The notes: generated from the sequence alone by a model not told the origin. A stretch of DNA of 64,000 nt from Lachancea thermotolerans CBS 6340 (GCF_000142805.1 NC_013083.1:558001-622000); one strand, 5' to 3'. Numbered from the stretch's first letter, positions 1 through 11,562 are shown. Translations and numbers: made by a program.

Positions 1-125
1 TCATGTCACCTATGGGCTTAGAAGGTGCTGGAGACACTAACTCTTTGGAGCCAGCAGGATCTCTAGATGACTTTTTGGATTTAGAGAAAGAGCTAGAGTT
101 TGGTCTAGATCGCAAATTCCCTTAG
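1..125 (+). CDS. SLT2: 3' end of SLT2-like MAP kinase (partial)
   Basis: This is an open frame running in from the window edge (codons from base 3) to a TAG at 123-125. Only about 40 residues are visible. They are acidic and end in a DLEKELEFGLDRKFP tail. I assign it to Slt2, the cell-wall-integrity MAP kinase, for two reasons. The tail resembles my recollection of the Slt2 C-terminus, and in S. cerevisiae SLT2 (YHR030C) is the neighbour of YHI9 (YHR029C) in the same relative orientation. The kinase domain lies outside the window, so the call rests on synteny and a short tail. The next gene starts 243 bases downstream on the same strand. Confidence 0.7.
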   Translation, partial: MSPMGLEGAGDTNSLEPAGSLDDFLDLEKELEFGLDRKFP

Positions 126-368
126 ATCTAATAGTTTATGGTTATAGCGCATGTAGGTTTCGAACCGGGGACTTGTCGGAATATCAATCAAGATCTCCGT
201 TATCGTATCCAGATTTGGCGTGGGCAAGATATCAATGACTAATTCAGCTGTGCATATTGACCCAATTAATAAACTGGTCTTTCGAGCATAGACTTCAAAA
301 CCTGCGTTTAAAATCCTAAATGAGAGACTAGAAACTGGATATTTTCTCAACCCACCAATTGCATAGAA

Positions 369-1241
369 ATGACTATTACAGTCCCATTTAAACAAGTTGA
401 CGTCTTTACATCAAAACTTTTTAAGGGGAATCCTGTTGCGGTGGTGAACTTCCTCGACGTTGAGGAAAGTAGCATTACGCAAGATACGTTACAAAGTATT
501 GCTAGATGGACAAACCTGTCTGAGACAACATTTTTATTCAAGGCTACTGACCCTAAGAGTGACTATAAATTAAGAATATTTACACCCATGTGCGAGCTGC
601 CATTCGCTGGGCACCCTACTGTCGGATCTTGCCAAGCATATTTAGAGTTTTCCGGTAGAGATGCCGTGGGCAATATATACCAACAATGCGGCGTGGGAGT
701 TGTGGAACTAACCGTTGAGGACAAAAAAATATCTTTGAAGGGTCCACCACCCAAAGTGATGGAAGTACCCTCTGCGGAAACTAGCGATTACGAGGGCTCT
801 TTGTCCGCAGAGTTCTTCCAGAAACCTATGTTACTAGATGTTGGTCCCAAGTGGATTGTAGGTCTAATGCGAGACCCGCAGTCGTGCTATGAATTGGAGC
901 CCGATTTCTCGAAGATGAAGGCTTCTACCATTAAGTATGGAGCTATCGGTCTAGTTGTCGCGGGTAAGTACCCTGGCGAGGATAAGTATGAAATGAGGGC
1001 ATTCGCGCCAGGAGATGGTGTACTGGAAGACCCCGTGTGCGGCAGCGGTTCTCTAGCGCTAGCCGCGTATTTACAACAACTGAACAACTACGAATCTAAC
1101 TATGAGTTTGAGATTTATCAGGGCAGAAGATTGTATAGAGATGGGAAAGTCTCCGCTAAGATCGAGCACCTTGGGGGTGAGGTGGAGTACTTTATAGGCG
1201 GTGAGGCTATCACCATTGTAAATGGTGAGATATCCGTTTGA
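369..1241 (+). CDS. YHI9: PhzF-family isomerase-like protein Yhi9
   Basis: A 290-residue protein of the PhzF / phenazine-biosynthesis-like family, whose fold resembles diaminopimelate epimerase. Family hallmarks are visible: the N-terminal FKGNPVAVV strand-loop, LSETTF with the conserved acidic residue that acts in PhzF enzymes, ELPFAGHPTVGS near residues 75-86, and EDPVCGSGSLALA near residues 220-232. The substrate in yeast is not known, so only a cytosolic isomerase-like role can be inferred. The ATG at 369 gives the usual family length and begins right at the first conserved strand. The neighbours (SLT2 tail upstream, DAP2 downstream) match S. cerevisiae chromosome VIII. Nothing looks broken. 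Confidence 0.93.
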   Translation: MTITVPFKQVDVFTSKLFKGNPVAVVNFLDVEESSITQDTLQSIARWTNLSETTFLFKATDPKSDYKLRIFTPMCELPFAGHPTVGSCQAYLEFSGRDAVGNIYQQCGVGVVELTVEDKKISLKGPPPKVMEVPSAETSDYEGSLSAEFFQKPMLLDVGPKWIVGLMRDPQSCYELEPDFSKMKASTIKYGAIGLVVAGKYPGEDKYEMRAFAPGDGVLEDPVCGSGSLALAAYLQQLNNYESNYEFEIYQGRRLYRDGKVSAKIEHLGGEVEYFIGGEAITIVNGEISV

Positions 1242-1863
1242 AAAGCGGAAGCTAAGTTAAAGCACAAGCTTATAAGCCAAGGAATAAGCCCGTAAATACA
1301 ATTTAGACACCATCGAAACCTAGCTGGCGGTTTTTACGTTTTGGAAATTTGGACGATTTGACGGGGCTAGTTACGCATCTTCCTTTCCTCTCTTTAACTG
1401 AAAGACAATTATTTAGACTAAAACTTGAATATAGTAAACTTTTGATATAGAAGCAATCTTCGAATCGGCGAAGGCCCTATCACGGTGCGAGTTTTTAGCT
1501 TGAACGCTACGGTACAAAAGCTCATCAAATGTGAAACTTACTAATATGTTGCATATATGTAGTTGTTAACTTGCACGCTTGTGGTCCGCAAAGGAACAGT
1601 GGTGAAAGCTTTGGTAAAGAACAGCACCAGGACGGATATACCTGGGTTCGGGACTTACGCCCTGTGTGCTCTCGTTGTTTTTATTGTTCTTGCTCGAGGT
1701 TTTTGCCGTCTGTAGAATTGGCATGAAAACCCTAATTATTTTGAAGCTTTTGTTGTTGAACTAGAAGGGGGTGAACATCTTCTAATCACCACCACTCGAC
1801 TAGTAACAGCGCCCTTTCGATAAACGACACAGGTGGACACCCGAACAATTCCTAGAGAAGATC
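1242..1863. other. intergenic YHI9-DAP2, no gene seen
   Basis: A spacer of 622 bases between two tandem genes. It should hold the YHI9 terminator and the DAP2 promoter. It is AT-rich in its first half, and no convincing ORF, RNA gene or known factor site stood out. Confidence 0.6.
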
Positions 1864-4326
1864 ATGTTCAGTGAAGTCTCAGACTTAGAGAGCTCCGAGT
1901 GCGCAAGCTCTATTAGAAAAAAGAGGTTTAACTCGCGTCTTCCTCAATTAGGACTCCTCACTCTCCTAGTGTGGGGCTCGGTAGTGTTTCTCAAAACCTT
2001 AAATTCCACCATTCATGGTGAGCCGGGCTTTCGAAGGCTGCCTACAGACTGTCCGCAAGTAACTGAGGATGGTCTTTTAAAAGTATCTTTTGAGAATGTC
2101 CGCAACTTCACGTTCAATCCCACACTTCAGACCGTACAGTGGATCGGCGGCCTCAACTCCCCAAGCGAGGACATGGGATTGTTCTTGAGTGTTGAAAACG
2201 GTTCCTACGTGATAAAGTCAGTGTATGACCAAGAGTATTCGCGCTTGCTACTCAAAGGTAAGGAATTTTCTTACAAAAATCAAAACTTCACAGTTGATCA
2301 CCTTCAAGCTTCACCGAACTTGAACCAGATGCTAATTAGGTCAAACACCGTGAAGCACTGGAGGCACTCTACATTTGGCTCCTACTTTTTGTTTGACACC
2401 GAAACGTCGAGTTTCAATTTCATTGGTGACAACATTGCGAAGGCCGAATGGTCTCCAAATTCTGTGGATATTGCCTACGTGAAAGAAAACGATTTGTACG
2501 TGTATTCATCGAAAAAGCACGCCACCGTTAGCAGAGTAACGGACGACGGCAGTGCCCAGGTATTTAATGGGAAGCCTGACTGGGTTTACGAGGAAGAGGT
2601 CCTTGAGGGTGACTCCGCAATGTGGTGGTCCCCGGAAGGCGAGTATTTGGCCTTCTTTAGGATAAATGAAACAGAAGTCCAAGAGTTTCCTATCCCTTAT
2701 TTCTCGCAACACGAAGACGACTTGTACCCAGAGGTTCGCCTCATTAAGTATCCTAAAAGCGGAAGCCCCAATCCCTCTGTTAAACTGATGATCTACTCTT
2801 TGGAAAACGATAAAACAACAGCTGTTGCCGCTGGGAACGAATCCTCTTTAATTACCGAAGTTCTTTGGGTGGGGAGCTCGAAAATTCTTTGCAAGGCTAC
2901 AGACCGCTGCTCAGACATTCTTTCAGTAGTTCTGGCGGACGCAAGAGTTGAAGGGAAACATGAAGTCTCAAGAATCGAGTCTTCAGAAGATAGTTGGTGG
3001 GAGATAACTCACGACACCATGCATATTCCTAAAGACGAGTCCAGGGGAAGAGAGCAAGATGGGTATATAGACTTGGTGCCACATGATGGCTATAACCATT
3101 TAGCGTACTTTTCCCCCACTAACCGGTCGAAACCTTCTTTTTTAACGCGCGGCAGTTGGGAGGTAGTGGATGGGCCTGCAGGATTTGATCAGGACACTAA
3201 TGACGTTTATTTTGTTGCAACCAAGAAATCGTCAACAGAAAGACACTTGTACCGTGTGAATTTGCATAAACCATATGAACTCACAGAAATTACGGACACT
3301 TCCAAGGAGGGCCTTTTTTCAGTTTCCTTCTCTTCAGGAATGAGATTTGCTCTGCTATCATATCTGGGCCCCGATACCCCTTACCAAAAGATACTTGATT
3401 TGAAATCAACTTCCTCTGACACACATGCGAGAGGTAACGTCGTCGGCAAAACGCTCTACTACTTAGAGGAAAACGAGGTTTTAAGAAACAGACTACACCA
3501 GTATGCTGTCCCAGAGAAGACTTTTAGGGAATTAAATCTTGGCGAGGATGAAAACGGTCAAGACATCCTAGTCAACTCATATGAAATATTACCCAATGAC
3601 TTTGACCCTACTTTAAGAAACCATTATCCTGTTTTTTTTTACGCGTATGGAGGCCCCAATTCTCAGCAGGTAATAAAAGCGTTTTCCGTAGGATTTAATC
3701 AAGTTGTCGCCTCTCAACTTGACGCAATCGTTGTTGTGGTGGATGGCCGTGGAACAGGCTTCAAAGGAAAACAATTTAGATCGTTAGTGCGCGATAACCT
3801 TGGCGATTTCGAAGCAAGAGACCAGATAGCAGCTGCGAAACTGTACAGTGAGAAATCTTTTGTCGATTCAGAAAAGATTTCACTCTTTGGGTGGTCGTAC
3901 GGCGGCTATCTAACTCTAAAAACGCTCGAAAAAGACGCAGGGCAGACATTCAAGTACGGCATGTCCGTTGCTCCCGTGACGGATTGGCGGCTTTACGATT
4001 CAGTTTACACCGAGAGGTACATGCACACACCCCAGGACAACATGTCTGGGTACAACAGGTCCAAGGTGCATAACGCAACCGCGCTCGGACGGAGTAGGCG
4101 GTTCCTTCTAATGCATGGCTCCGGGGATGACAACGTACACTTTCAGAACTCACTAAGGTTTTTGGACTTGCTAGACCTTGCGAATGTCGAGAATTATGAC
4201 ATGCATGTTTTCCCTGACTCTGATCACAGCATCCGCTACCATAATGCAAACACAATAGTTTATGATAAGCTTTTAAGTTGGGCCCGCCAGGCGTTCAATG
4301 GTGACTTTGTCACTGGCTTCTACTGA
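1864..4326 (+). CDS. DAP2: dipeptidyl aminopeptidase B (vacuolar)
   Basis: An 820-residue type II membrane serine peptidase of the DPP-IV family (S9B). It is expected in the vacuolar membrane, releasing X-Pro or X-Ala dipeptides. After a short basic cytosolic tail there is one membrane anchor at about residues 29-46. A long beta-propeller region with several N-glycosylation sequons follows, then a C-terminal alpha/beta-hydrolase domain. The catalytic triad is intact: Ser678 in GWSYGGY, Asp755 in HGSGDDNVHF and His788 in DSDHSI. The length is close to S. cerevisiae Dap2 and the order matches YHR028C. The paralogous Golgi enzyme Ste13 is the alternative, but the synteny favours DAP2. Confidence 0.95.
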   Translation: MFSEVSDLESSECASSIRKKRFNSRLPQLGLLTLLVWGSVVFLKTLNSTIHGEPGFRRLPTDCPQVTEDGLLKVSFENVRNFTFNPTLQTVQWIGGLNSPSEDMGLFLSVENGSYVIKSVYDQEYSRLLLKGKEFSYKNQNFTVDHLQASPNLNQMLIRSNTVKHWRHSTFGSYFLFDTETSSFNFIGDNIAKAEWSPNSVDIAYVKENDLYVYSSKKHATVSRVTDDGSAQVFNGKPDWVYEEEVLEGDSAMWWSPEGEYLAFFRINETEVQEFPIPYFSQHEDDLYPEVRLIKYPKSGSPNPSVKLMIYSLENDKTTAVAAGNESSLITEVLWVGSSKILCKATDRCSDILSVVLADARVEGKHEVSRIESSEDSWWEITHDTMHIPKDESRGREQDGYIDLVPHDGYNHLAYFSPTNRSKPSFLTRGSWEVVDGPAGFDQDTNDVYFVATKKSSTERHLYRVNLHKPYELTEITDTSKEGLFSVSFSSGMRFALLSYLGPDTPYQKILDLKSTSSDTHARGNVVGKTLYYLEENEVLRNRLHQYAVPEKTFRELNLGEDENGQDILVNSYEILPNDFDPTLRNHYPVFFYAYGGPNSQQVIKAFSVGFNQVVASQLDAIVVVVDGRGTGFKGKQFRSLVRDNLGDFEARDQIAAAKLYSEKSFVDSEKISLFGWSYGGYLTLKTLEKDAGQTFKYGMSVAPVTDWRLYDSVYTERYMHTPQDNMSGYNRSKVHNATALGRSRRFLLMHGSGDDNVHFQNSLRFLDLLDLANVENYDMHVFPDSDHSIRYHNANTIVYDKLLSWARQAFNGDFVTGFY

Positions 4327-4556
4327 AAGAAGCAGGTCGTGTTACCAACGAGCGCTATGCTTTTAAAAAAGGCTGGAAAACTAACTAATATACAACTTTG
4401 CCAAGCCGAAAATCCATACATTTTGTAACAAGAAAAATGCATCAGAATTTGTGACATGAATGAAATCAAATTCAACATCTTAGAGTCCCGCTCGTTGACC
4501 AGGGGGGTCAACATCTACTACTTGGTTCACTCCACAGTATTATGGCAGGTACGTAA

Positions 4557-4564
4557 CCGGGTAA
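4557..4564 (+). promoter_or_regulatory. Reb1-type site upstream of RPN1
   Basis: CCGGGTAA matches the Reb1 core (TTACCCG on the other strand). It lies about 160 bases before the RPN1 start and 54 bases upstream of the PACE element. Reb1 sites commonly keep yeast promoters nucleosome-free. Confidence 0.55.
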
Positions 4565-4617
4565 CGAATATAACGTATAGTATGACTTGACTTTACTAGA
4601 TCTCAAAAGATGAATTC

Positions 4618-4626
4618 GGTGGCGAA
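4618..4626 (+). promoter_or_regulatory. PACE-like (Rpn4) element upstream of RPN1
   Basis: GGTGGCGAA differs from the classical proteasome element GGTGGCAAA at one position. It lies 96 bases before the RPN1 ATG, in the usual place and orientation. Rpn4 control is inferred. Confidence 0.6.
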
Positions 4627-4721
4627 CTTGAACCTAAAATAAGAGGCCGTTAACTATTGAGACATTTGGCCTACTTACGTATTGACATTAGTTACCGTTG
4701 AATTGCGATAAAGGGCTAAAT

Positions 4722-7646
4722 ATGGTAGAAGAAAGTTCTCAGCGAGAGGATAAACAGGCACAGCCCTCGAATGGATCGCAACAAGCGCTGAAAGACGAGA
4801 AAGTTGCAAAGACGCAGAACAATAAGAAGGAGGAGGTGGAAGAGCTCTCTGAAGAAGACCTCAAACTCAAAAACAACCTTGAGACTCTCGTTGAAAGGCT
4901 TTCGGAGGACGATGCTAGCCTTTACGAGCCATCCCTTATCCAATTGAAGGAGCTAATCAGGGATTCCACGAGTTCTATGACGGCGGTTCCTAAACCTTTG
5001 AAGTTTCTTCGTCCTTCTTATCCACAATTATGCGGCGTTTACGACAAATGGACGGACAAGAAATTGAAGTCGCTAATGGCCGACGCTCTGTCGGTATTGG
5101 GAATGACATATTCCGATGAGGGCAAGAGGGATTCACTAAAGTTCAGATTGCTCTCTGACGAGAAGAATATCGAAAGCTGGGGCCACGAGTATGTGCGTCA
5201 CCTGGCTTTGGAAATCGGCGGCGTTTATAACGAGCAAGTGGAGAAGGAAGCCGGAGACTCTTCGGAAGCTTCCCCCGAGCCTTCCAAGAGTAGCATCGAC
5301 TTCGATGTATCGAAAGAGTCTTTGATTCAGCTATCTTTGGAAATTGTTCCCTACTTCCTCAAGCACAACGGCGAAGCCGACGCCGTTGACCTGCTTCTAG
5401 AGATCGAATCCATCGATAAACTACCTCAGTTCGTTGACGAGAACACTTTTCAGAGAGTGTGCCAATACATGGTTGCCTGCGTCCCGCTCCTACCACCACC
5501 TGATGATGTGTTCTTTCTACAAACTGCATATTCCATCTACTTGAGTGAATCGCAGCTGACGGAAGCACTAGCGCTGGCGATAAGGCTTGATGACGAATCC
5601 TTGATTAGAGCTGTCTTTGATGCTACAACGAACGCTGTAGTACACAAGCAATTGGCTTACATATTGTCTGCTCAGAAGTCTTCTTTCGAATATGAAAATG
5701 TTCAGGATATCATTGGCAATACACACTTGTCGGAGCACTTCCTTTTCCTGGCCAAAGAATTGAACCTAACTGTTCCAAAGGTTCCAGAAGACATATACAA
5801 AAGCCACCTGGACAACTCATCCAAGGGCGTATTTGCAGGAACAGGCCTTGATTCTGCCCAACAAAATCTCGCAGCATCATTCGTGAATGGCTTTTTAAAC
5901 CTCGGCTACTGTAGCGATAAGCTAATCCTCGGGGACGATAATTGGGTTTACAAAACAAAGGGCGACGGCATGACATCTACTGTCGCTAGCATAGGATCAA
6001 TTTACCAATGGAATCTAGATGGGCTACAGCAGCTTGACAAGTACCTGTACGTCGAGGAAACGGAGGTGAAAGCGGGTGCTTTGTTAGGAATAGGTTTATC
6101 AGCTTGCGGTATTCATGATGGCGATGTTGAGCCAGCATTGCTACTTTTGCAAGACTATGTCACAAACTCTGACAAAAAGATCTCCACAGCCTCTATTCTA
6201 GGTTTAGGCATAGCCTTTGCTGGCAGCAGAAATGATGAGCTGTTGGGCTTGCTTCTTCCAATCGCCGCGGACACAAGCCTACCTATTGAGACTTCTGCTA
6301 TGGCGTCTCTAGCTCTGGCCCACGCATTTGTTGGCACATGCAATGGCGACATTACTGCAGCTATTGTCGACAACCTCTTGGAGCGTACAGCTTCTGAACT
6401 CAAGACTGAGTGGACAAGATTCATCACTTTGGCTTTGGGTATTCTATACATGGGACAGGGTGACCAAGTCGAAGATGTTTTGGAAACGATTTCAGCTGTC
6501 GACCATCCTATCACTTCAGCAATTGAGGTGCTGATCAACGTCTGTGCTTACACTGGTACTGGTGATGTTTTATTGATCCAGGACCTTCTGCATCGCCTAA
6601 CTCCCAAGAACAAGGAAGCGGAAGAAGAGAGAGAGGATGACGAAGAAGATGTCGAGTTCGCTGAAAGTATAAATGACGAGTTAACTGATGCTCTCAACAT
6701 AGGCAAGAGCGATGAACCTCCAGCAACTGCCGATGCCGAAGACAAGATGGACGTTGACGAGAGCAACAAAGATCAAAGCAAGAATGACAAAGAAGAAGAT
6801 ACAAAGAAGAAAGAGGAGGAAGAGAAGAAAGAAGAGGAAGACGAAAAGGAGTTTGCCCTCATCGACGAGTTGACATACTCGGTACTTGGTATCGCAATGA
6901 TCGCAATGGGCGAGGAGATCGGCAAGGAAATGTCTCTCCGCCACTTTAGCCATCTGATGCATTACGGCAATGAGCACATCCGCAAAACCGTGCCGCTGGC
7001 GATCGGGCTTCTCTCAGCCTCCGACCCTCAGATGAAAATATTCGACACACTATCGAGATTCTCGCACGACCCCGATTTGGACGTCTCAATGAACTCTATC
7101 TTCGCCATGGGCCTTGTAGGCTCCGGTACTAACAACGCCAGACTTGCACAATTGCTAAGGCAACTAGCCAGTTACTACTCTCGCGAGCAGAATGCATTGT
7201 TTATAACAAGACTGTCGCAAGGTCTGATTCACATGGGCAAAGGTACTATGACATTTGATGTGTTCAATGACGCCGGCGTTCTCAACAAGGTTGCCTTGGC
7301 TTCCTTGTTGACCGTGCTGGTTGGCCTAGTCACACCTTCGTTCATGCTTGACCATCACTACCTATTCTATTATCTGAACAGCGGCGTAAGACCAAAGTAC
7401 ATCCTTACACTAAACGAAGACGGCGAGCCTATCAAAGTTAACGTGAGGGTGGGACAGGCGGTTGACACTGTCGGCCAAGCAGGAAAGCCCAAGACAATAA
7501 CGGGCTGGATTACCCACTCAACTCCAGTGCTTCTAGGCCACGGAGAAAGAGCCGAGTTGGAAACCAGCGAATACATAAGCTACGCAAGCCGTCTAGAGGG
7601 CGTGGTGATTCTGAGGAAAAACCCAGATTACCGCGAGGAGGAGTAA
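4722..7646 (+). CDS. RPN1: 26S proteasome base subunit Rpn1
   Basis: A 974-residue non-ATPase subunit of the proteasome regulatory particle. It serves as a scaffold that docks ubiquitin-shuttle factors and Ubp6. The protein has an acidic N-terminus, alpha-helical repeats, then proteasome/cyclosome (PC) repeats such as [12 protein letters not shown] and [14 protein letters not shown] long acidic/lysine insert covers about residues 635-710, followed by a second PC block and the conserved C-terminal beta region. The frame is open upstream to 4698 but has no ATG there. The ATG at 4722 gives MVEESS, matching the S. cerevisiae start. Synteny (YHR027C) and the upstream PACE-like site agree with the call. 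Confidence 0.97.
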   Translation: MVEESSQREDKQAQPSNGSQQALKDEKVAKTQNNKKEEVEELSEEDLKLKNNLETLVERLSEDDASLYEPSLIQLKELIRDSTSSMTAVPKPLKFLRPSYPQLCGVYDKWTDKKLKSLMADALSVLGMTYSDEGKRDSLKFRLLSDEKNIESWGHEYVRHLALEIGGVYNEQVEKEAGDSSEASPEPSKSSIDFDVSKESLIQLSLEIVPYFLKHNGEADAVDLLLEIESIDKLPQFVDENTFQRVCQYMVACVPLLPPPDDVFFLQTAYSIYLSESQLTEALALAIRLDDESLIRAVFDATTNAVVHKQLAYILSAQKSSFEYENVQDIIGNTHLSEHFLFLAKELNLTVPKVPEDIYKSHLDNSSKGVFAGTGLDSAQQNLAASFVNGFLNLGYCSDKLILGDDNWVYKTKGDGMTSTVASIGSIYQWNLDGLQQLDKYLYVEETEVKAGALLGIGLSACGIHDGDVEPALLLLQDYVTNSDKKISTASILGLGIAFAGSRNDELLGLLLPIAADTSLPIETSAMASLALAHAFVGTCNGDITAAIVDNLLERTASELKTEWTRFITLALGILYMGQGDQVEDVLETISAVDHPITSAIEVLINVCAYTGTGDVLLIQDLLHRLTPKNKEAEEEREDDEEDVEFAESINDELTDALNIGKSDEPPATADAEDKMDVDESNKDQSKNDKEEDTKKKEEEEKKEEEDEKEFALIDELTYSVLGIAMIAMGEEIGKEMSLRHFSHLMHYGNEHIRKTVPLAIGLLSASDPQMKIFDTLSRFSHDPDLDVSMNSIFAMGLVGSGTNNARLAQLLRQLASYYSREQNALFITRLSQGLIHMGKGTMTFDVFNDAGVLNKVALASLLTVLVGLVTPSFMLDHHYLFYYLNSGVRPKYILTLNEDGEPIKVNVRVGQAVDTVGQAGKPKTITGWITHSTPVLLGHGERAELETSEYISYASRLEGVVILRKNPDYREEE

Positions 7647-7808
7647 ATAGCGAATCTCCCGTCTCCGATGTATAGATGCAAAATACTACATTTATCAACG
7701 TGTTATATTTTCAAAGTTCTGTTTAGTGAACTACTTAAGGTGCGCGTCTCGTGAGAGCGCGGCGCGTGCGCACGGCGGGTTCCAGAACTTGCACTGCAGT
7801 CGTTCTGC

Positions 7809-8447
7809 TCATTGGAACTCAACCGCCTTACCGGCCATCAAAAGACCCACGATCAGACCTAGCAAGCCCAGAACAGAGCCGAAAATCTCAATCACCAAAA
7901 TTTTCACAAACAACGAAGAGTCAGCAGCATCAGACACAGCAGCAGTCGCACCAGTAATACCCACAGCGACACCGCAGATCAAGTTCGAAAGTCCGACAGT
8001 CAGCCCAGCCCAGAAAAGGGAGTAGCCGGTGTAAAGGTTGGACTTCGAGAATAGCGTCTCCTTGGAAGCTACTGTGAGCTTCGAGGAGAATACAATAGCC
8101 ATGATCAGCCCGTAGATAGCCACGACTTCGCAGAAAATAATTGAGATCAAGTTCTTCGTGGTGATTCTGGGGGCGCGAACTCCGGCACCGATGATGGAAG
8201 AGCCTGTGATGAAAATACCCCACGCCGCACCGACCACACTGAGGCCGATGCACATGCATATACCGAGGTTGGCCCACATGTAAGGCGACGTCTTGCTCAA
8301 AAATCTGCCAAAGTTGATGTCTTCACCATGTCCGGTGAATAGCTTTTTACCTGCGTACCACACGGCCACGGTGATCACCAGGAGCCGCAGCCACTGGCGG
8401 AAGGAGGGGAGCGAAATTCCCATAGAAGACTCTGACTTTGAAGACAT
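7809..8447 (-). CDS. VMA16: V-ATPase proteolipid c'' subunit
   Basis: A 212-residue hydrophobic protein with about five membrane segments, the c'' ring subunit of the V0 sector that carries protons into vacuoles and other acidic compartments. The glycine-rich proteolipid pattern is clear, and the proton-carrying glutamate is at residue 107 in the FCEVVAIYG segment, matching E108 of S. cerevisiae Vma16. The extra N-terminal helix separates it from the c and c' proteolipids Vma3 and Vma11. It converges on RPN1 with a 162-base gap, the same arrangement as YHR027C/YHR026W. The length is normal. Confidence 0.96.
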   Translation of the reverse strand: MSSKSESSMGISLPSFRQWLRLLVITVAVWYAGKKLFTGHGEDINFGRFLSKTSPYMWANLGICMCIGLSVVGAAWGIFITGSSIIGAGVRAPRITTKNLISIIFCEVVAIYGLIMAIVFSSKLTVASKETLFSKSNLYTGYSLFWAGLTVGLSNLICGVAVGITGATAAVSDAADSSLFVKILVIEIFGSVLGLLGLIVGLLMAGKAVEFQ

Positions 8448-8747
8448 CTGAATAACTAAATTGCCCGTGAAAGCCTTGCTTAACGCTTACTGGAGTTCAA
8501 TTTGGTCTGTTCATCCTTATAACGAAAGTTAAGGTCTACAAATTTGGGTATTAGAAAATCACCAGGTGTTTCGTATGTACGTATATTATTCATGTGAACG
8601 GACGGGTCGAGCCGAAGCGACGAAGAGCGATCTGATGAGCATGTCGAGCAGTGCGCCAAAGAGCGCTTCTTGGCCCGTCCTTGGGTTAAGATTATCTATC
8701 AAGCACTATTTTTTCGTTTTTGGGACCATTCTTGACGCGGTAGTCCA
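8448..8747. other. intergenic THR1-VMA16, no gene seen
   Basis: A spacer of 300 bases between tandem minus-strand genes. It holds the VMA16 promoter and the THR1 3' end. I recognise no specific element in it. Confidence 0.5.
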
Positions 8748-9821
8748 TTACGCCTGAGTCACCTCAGCACCGTTGTAAGCTAGGTCAAGCAGCTTCCAGT
8801 TGCAGGCAACGTTGTTCTTGGAGAAGCGGTTCATTATCTCCTGAGCAATGTCATCAAAGTTGCCAACAGCCAGAGCCAAGATTGTAGGGCCCGCACCGGA
8901 CAAGCAGATTCCTAAAAGACCAGGGTAGGTGGATGGGGTGACGCTGGACAAGATTTCGGTCAGCCCTGGGATTAAGGTTTTTCTGTAGGGCTGGTGCACG
9001 CGGTCTTGCATGGCCGGGTAGATGAGGTCGGGGTTGGGAGGAGACTGAGTTAGCGCGGTGGTTAGCACAGCGAGCCTCTGCAGGTTGAAGACGAGGTCCT
9101 TGGCGGTGTAGGCCTGTGGAAGGACGCCACGCGAGTCCGCAGTGGAAACCTCAAAGTTTGGAATGATGGCAATGCACTTAATGTCTTTGTTCCAGTTGTA
9201 GCGCACGTGGCGACCGATGTCGGTGGGAGGACTTGGTGGGACGAGGCCTGTGTCTTCGCCGCCACTTGGCGAGCCCAGCACCTCGCTGAGAGGAATCTCA
9301 CGTCTCTCCATTTCTGCAGGTGTGAGGTCACGCAGGAAGGATCCCACAAACCCACCCATCATGGCGGCGGTGATGTTGTCAGGATGACGCTCAATCATCA
9401 GGCAGTAGTCGAGCATGCGCTGTTTGGAGTACCCTAGCTGACCAACCTCGTTACCTAGCATCACACCAGCGACTACCGCGGCACCAGAAGAGCCCAGCCC
9501 ACGTCCTAGAGGGATAGGGTTGTGGATGTGCACTTTCGTGCCCGAGGGAAAGCTGCGGATGTTGTTGCAACGGAGCACGTACAACGCGGTTCTGGTGATC
9601 AAGTTCTCATCGGACCTGAGTGGCACACTGTCAAAACCTTCACTGTCCTCTGTGTAACTCAGTTTGCAGTTGTTGGGGTCGGAGTTGGTGTCATTCGCAG
9701 CTTTTGGGTCTATTTCGACCTCGAGGGTCAAAAACAGCGCCAGCCCAATGCCCAGAACATCGTAACCGGGCCCAATGTTAGCCGAGGAGGCTGGTACACT
9801 AATCTTGAAGCTACGAGGCAT
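8748..9821 (-). CDS. THR1: homoserine kinase
   Basis: A 357-residue GHMP-family kinase that phosphorylates L-homoserine to O-phosphohomoserine, the first step of the threonine branch. The ATP-binding motif PLGRGLGSSGAAVVAG lies at residues 104-119. The N-terminal SVPASSANIGPGYD and the C-terminal GICLSGAGPTILAL segments are also conserved. The frame extends 17 codons upstream without an ATG that fits the family. The ATG at 9821-9819 gives MPRSFKISVPASS and exactly the 357-residue length of S. cerevisiae Thr1. It is divergent from MAS2 across a 190-base promoter, as in YHR025W/YHR024C. Confidence 0.96.
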   Translation of the reverse strand: MPRSFKISVPASSANIGPGYDVLGIGLALFLTLEVEIDPKAANDTNSDPNNCKLSYTEDSEGFDSVPLRSDENLITRTALYVLRCNNIRSFPSGTKVHIHNPIPLGRGLGSSGAAVVAGVMLGNEVGQLGYSKQRMLDYCLMIERHPDNITAAMMGGFVGSFLRDLTPAEMERREIPLSEVLGSPSGGEDTGLVPPSPPTDIGRHVRYNWNKDIKCIAIIPNFEVSTADSRGVLPQAYTAKDLVFNLQRLAVLTTALTQSPPNPDLIYPAMQDRVHQPYRKTLIPGLTEILSSVTPSTYPGLLGICLSGAGPTILALAVGNFDDIAQEIMNRFSKNNVACNWKLLDLAYNGAEVTQA

Positions 9822-10011
9822 ATTAAATGGATAGAAAATGATCTTCTTGACCTCGCAAATTGGTATTAACACTTCAGATGACCTGACTATTAGCTAAATT
9901 TATAAAATTTTTGACAAAATCTACCATCATAAATTAGTCACTAGGAACCTTTGGAACGGGCTTTAAGATACGATCGAGTGACGAACACTATTCAAACTCC
10001 GTAGCGTTGCC

Positions 10012-11487
10012 ATGTTCAGAGCTAGAGCGCCGCTTCAAAAAGCCTTCCGCCGCCGCTTTTGTTCAAAAGGCGGCGCCGAAAACTTTGAGATGTCGAAACT
10101 TAAGAATGGCGTTAGTGTCGCCACCAGTAATGTTCCGGGCCACTTCTCAGCGCTAGGATTATACGTAGGAGCAGGTTCACGGTATGAAACGAAGAATCTA
10201 CGCGGCTGTACGCACATCATGGACCGATTGGCTTTCAAATCCACAGAGCATACATCTGGGCGTCAAATGGCAGAAACGCTGGAGTTATTAGGCGGAAACT
10301 ATCAATGTTCGTCCTCGAGGGAGACTATGATGTACCATGCTTCTGTGTTTAATAGAGATGTTGAAAAGATGTTCTCGTTGATGGCCGAGACTGTGCGTTT
10401 CCCCAAGATTAGCGAGGAGGAGCTTGAAGAACAAAAGTTAACCGCGCAGTACGAAATAGACGAGGTTTGGAACAAGCATGACTTAATACTACCCGAGCTG
10501 CTGCATGTCACCGCGTATTCTGGTGAAACCCTGGGATCGCCTCTCCTATGTCCCCGCGAGCTGATCCCTTCGATCTCGAAGTATTATCTCAATGACTATA
10601 GGCGCAAATTCTACACTCCCGAGAACATGGTGGCTGCATTCGTTGGGATTCCTCACGAAGAAGCCGTGAGTTATGCAGAGAAATATTTCGAGGACATGGC
10701 TCCGGGAAACGGGAGGCCCACGATAAAACCAGCACATTACACCGGTGGCGAAACATGCATTCCGCCTGGCCCTGTGTTCGGCAATTTGCCCGAGCTTTTC
10801 CACATCCAAATCGGCTTTGAAGGCCTCCCTATTGGACACTCTGACATTTATGCACTGGCCACTCTGCAAACCCTTTTGGGAGGAGGAGGCTCCTTCAGTG
10901 CTGGCGGTCCCGGAAAGGGCATGTATTCGCGCCTGTACACACATGTTTTGAATCAGCATTTCTTTGTTGAGAACTGCATGGCGTTCAACCACTCCTACTC
11001 AGATTCAGGGATTTTTGGCATATCAGCATCGTGTGTGCCGCAGGCTGCTCCATACATGGCTGAGATTATTGCACAGCAATTTGCGAATACCTTCGCCACA
11101 GACAAGCTAAAGCTGACAGAAGAGGAGATTTCGCGCGCCAAAAACCAGCTTAAATCCTCGCTTCTTATGAATCTCGAGTCCAAGCTCGTGGAACTTGAGG
11201 ATCTGGGAAGGCAGGTCCAATTGCATGGTCGCAAAATACCAATTGAAGAAATGATATCTAGCATCGAAAAGTTGACAGTCGAAGACATTAGGCGAACTGC
11301 AGAAGCCGTCTTTACCGGAAAAGTCAACAACAAAGGGGAGGGCACGGGCAGGGCCACTGTTGTTATGCAGGGCGAAAGAGAAGCATTCGGAGATGTCGAA
11401 GGAATACTCAAACACTATGGTCTTGGGAACTATGAGAAGTTCAACACATCAGCTTTGAAGACATCTAAGAAGAAGGGATGGTTCTGA
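10012..11487 (+). CDS. MAS2: mitochondrial processing peptidase alpha subunit
   Basis: A 491-residue M16-family protein, the substrate-recognising alpha subunit that works with Mas1 to remove presequences from imported matrix proteins. A basic presequence ([16 protein letters not shown]) leads into the first M16 domain. The zinc-binding HxxEH motif of the beta subunit is absent; the corresponding position reads HIMDR, as expected for alpha. The glycine-rich substrate loop, [14 protein letters not shown], lies near residues 290-303. The start gives a good targeting signal and about the length of the S. cerevisiae protein (482). It converges on MYO1 with only 75 bases between. Confidence 0.96.
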   Translation: MFRARAPLQKAFRRRFCSKGGAENFEMSKLKNGVSVATSNVPGHFSALGLYVGAGSRYETKNLRGCTHIMDRLAFKSTEHTSGRQMAETLELLGGNYQCSSSRETMMYHASVFNRDVEKMFSLMAETVRFPKISEEELEEQKLTAQYEIDEVWNKHDLILPELLHVTAYSGETLGSPLLCPRELIPSISKYYLNDYRRKFYTPENMVAAFVGIPHEEAVSYAEKYFEDMAPGNGRPTIKPAHYTGGETCIPPGPVFGNLPELFHIQIGFEGLPIGHSDIYALATLQTLLGGGGSFSAGGPGKGMYSRLYTHVLNQHFFVENCMAFNHSYSDSGIFGISASCVPQAAPYMAEIIAQQFANTFATDKLKLTEEEISRAKNQLKSSLLMNLESKLVELEDLGRQVQLHGRKIPIEEMISSIEKLTVEDIRRTAEAVFTGKVNNKGEGTGRATVVMQGEREAFGDVEGILKHYGLGNYEKFNTSALKTSKKKGWF

Positions 11488-11562
11488 AGTCAGAAATCAA
11501 GAAAACAAAGTAAACATGTACATAGCCTGTATTAACTTAAAACATCAGTTCAAATTCTTGTG

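Larger units (their letters stand above)
4327..4721. other. RPN1 promoter region, no gene seen
   Basis: A spacer of 395 bases after DAP2. It carries a Reb1-type site and a near-consensus proteasome (PACE) element, listed separately. No ORF or RNA gene is supported. Confidence 0.6.

Noticed and set aside
105-395. Minus-strand frame over the YHI9 start
   Set aside because: It has no ATG near its start and overlaps the YHI9 promoter and first codons.
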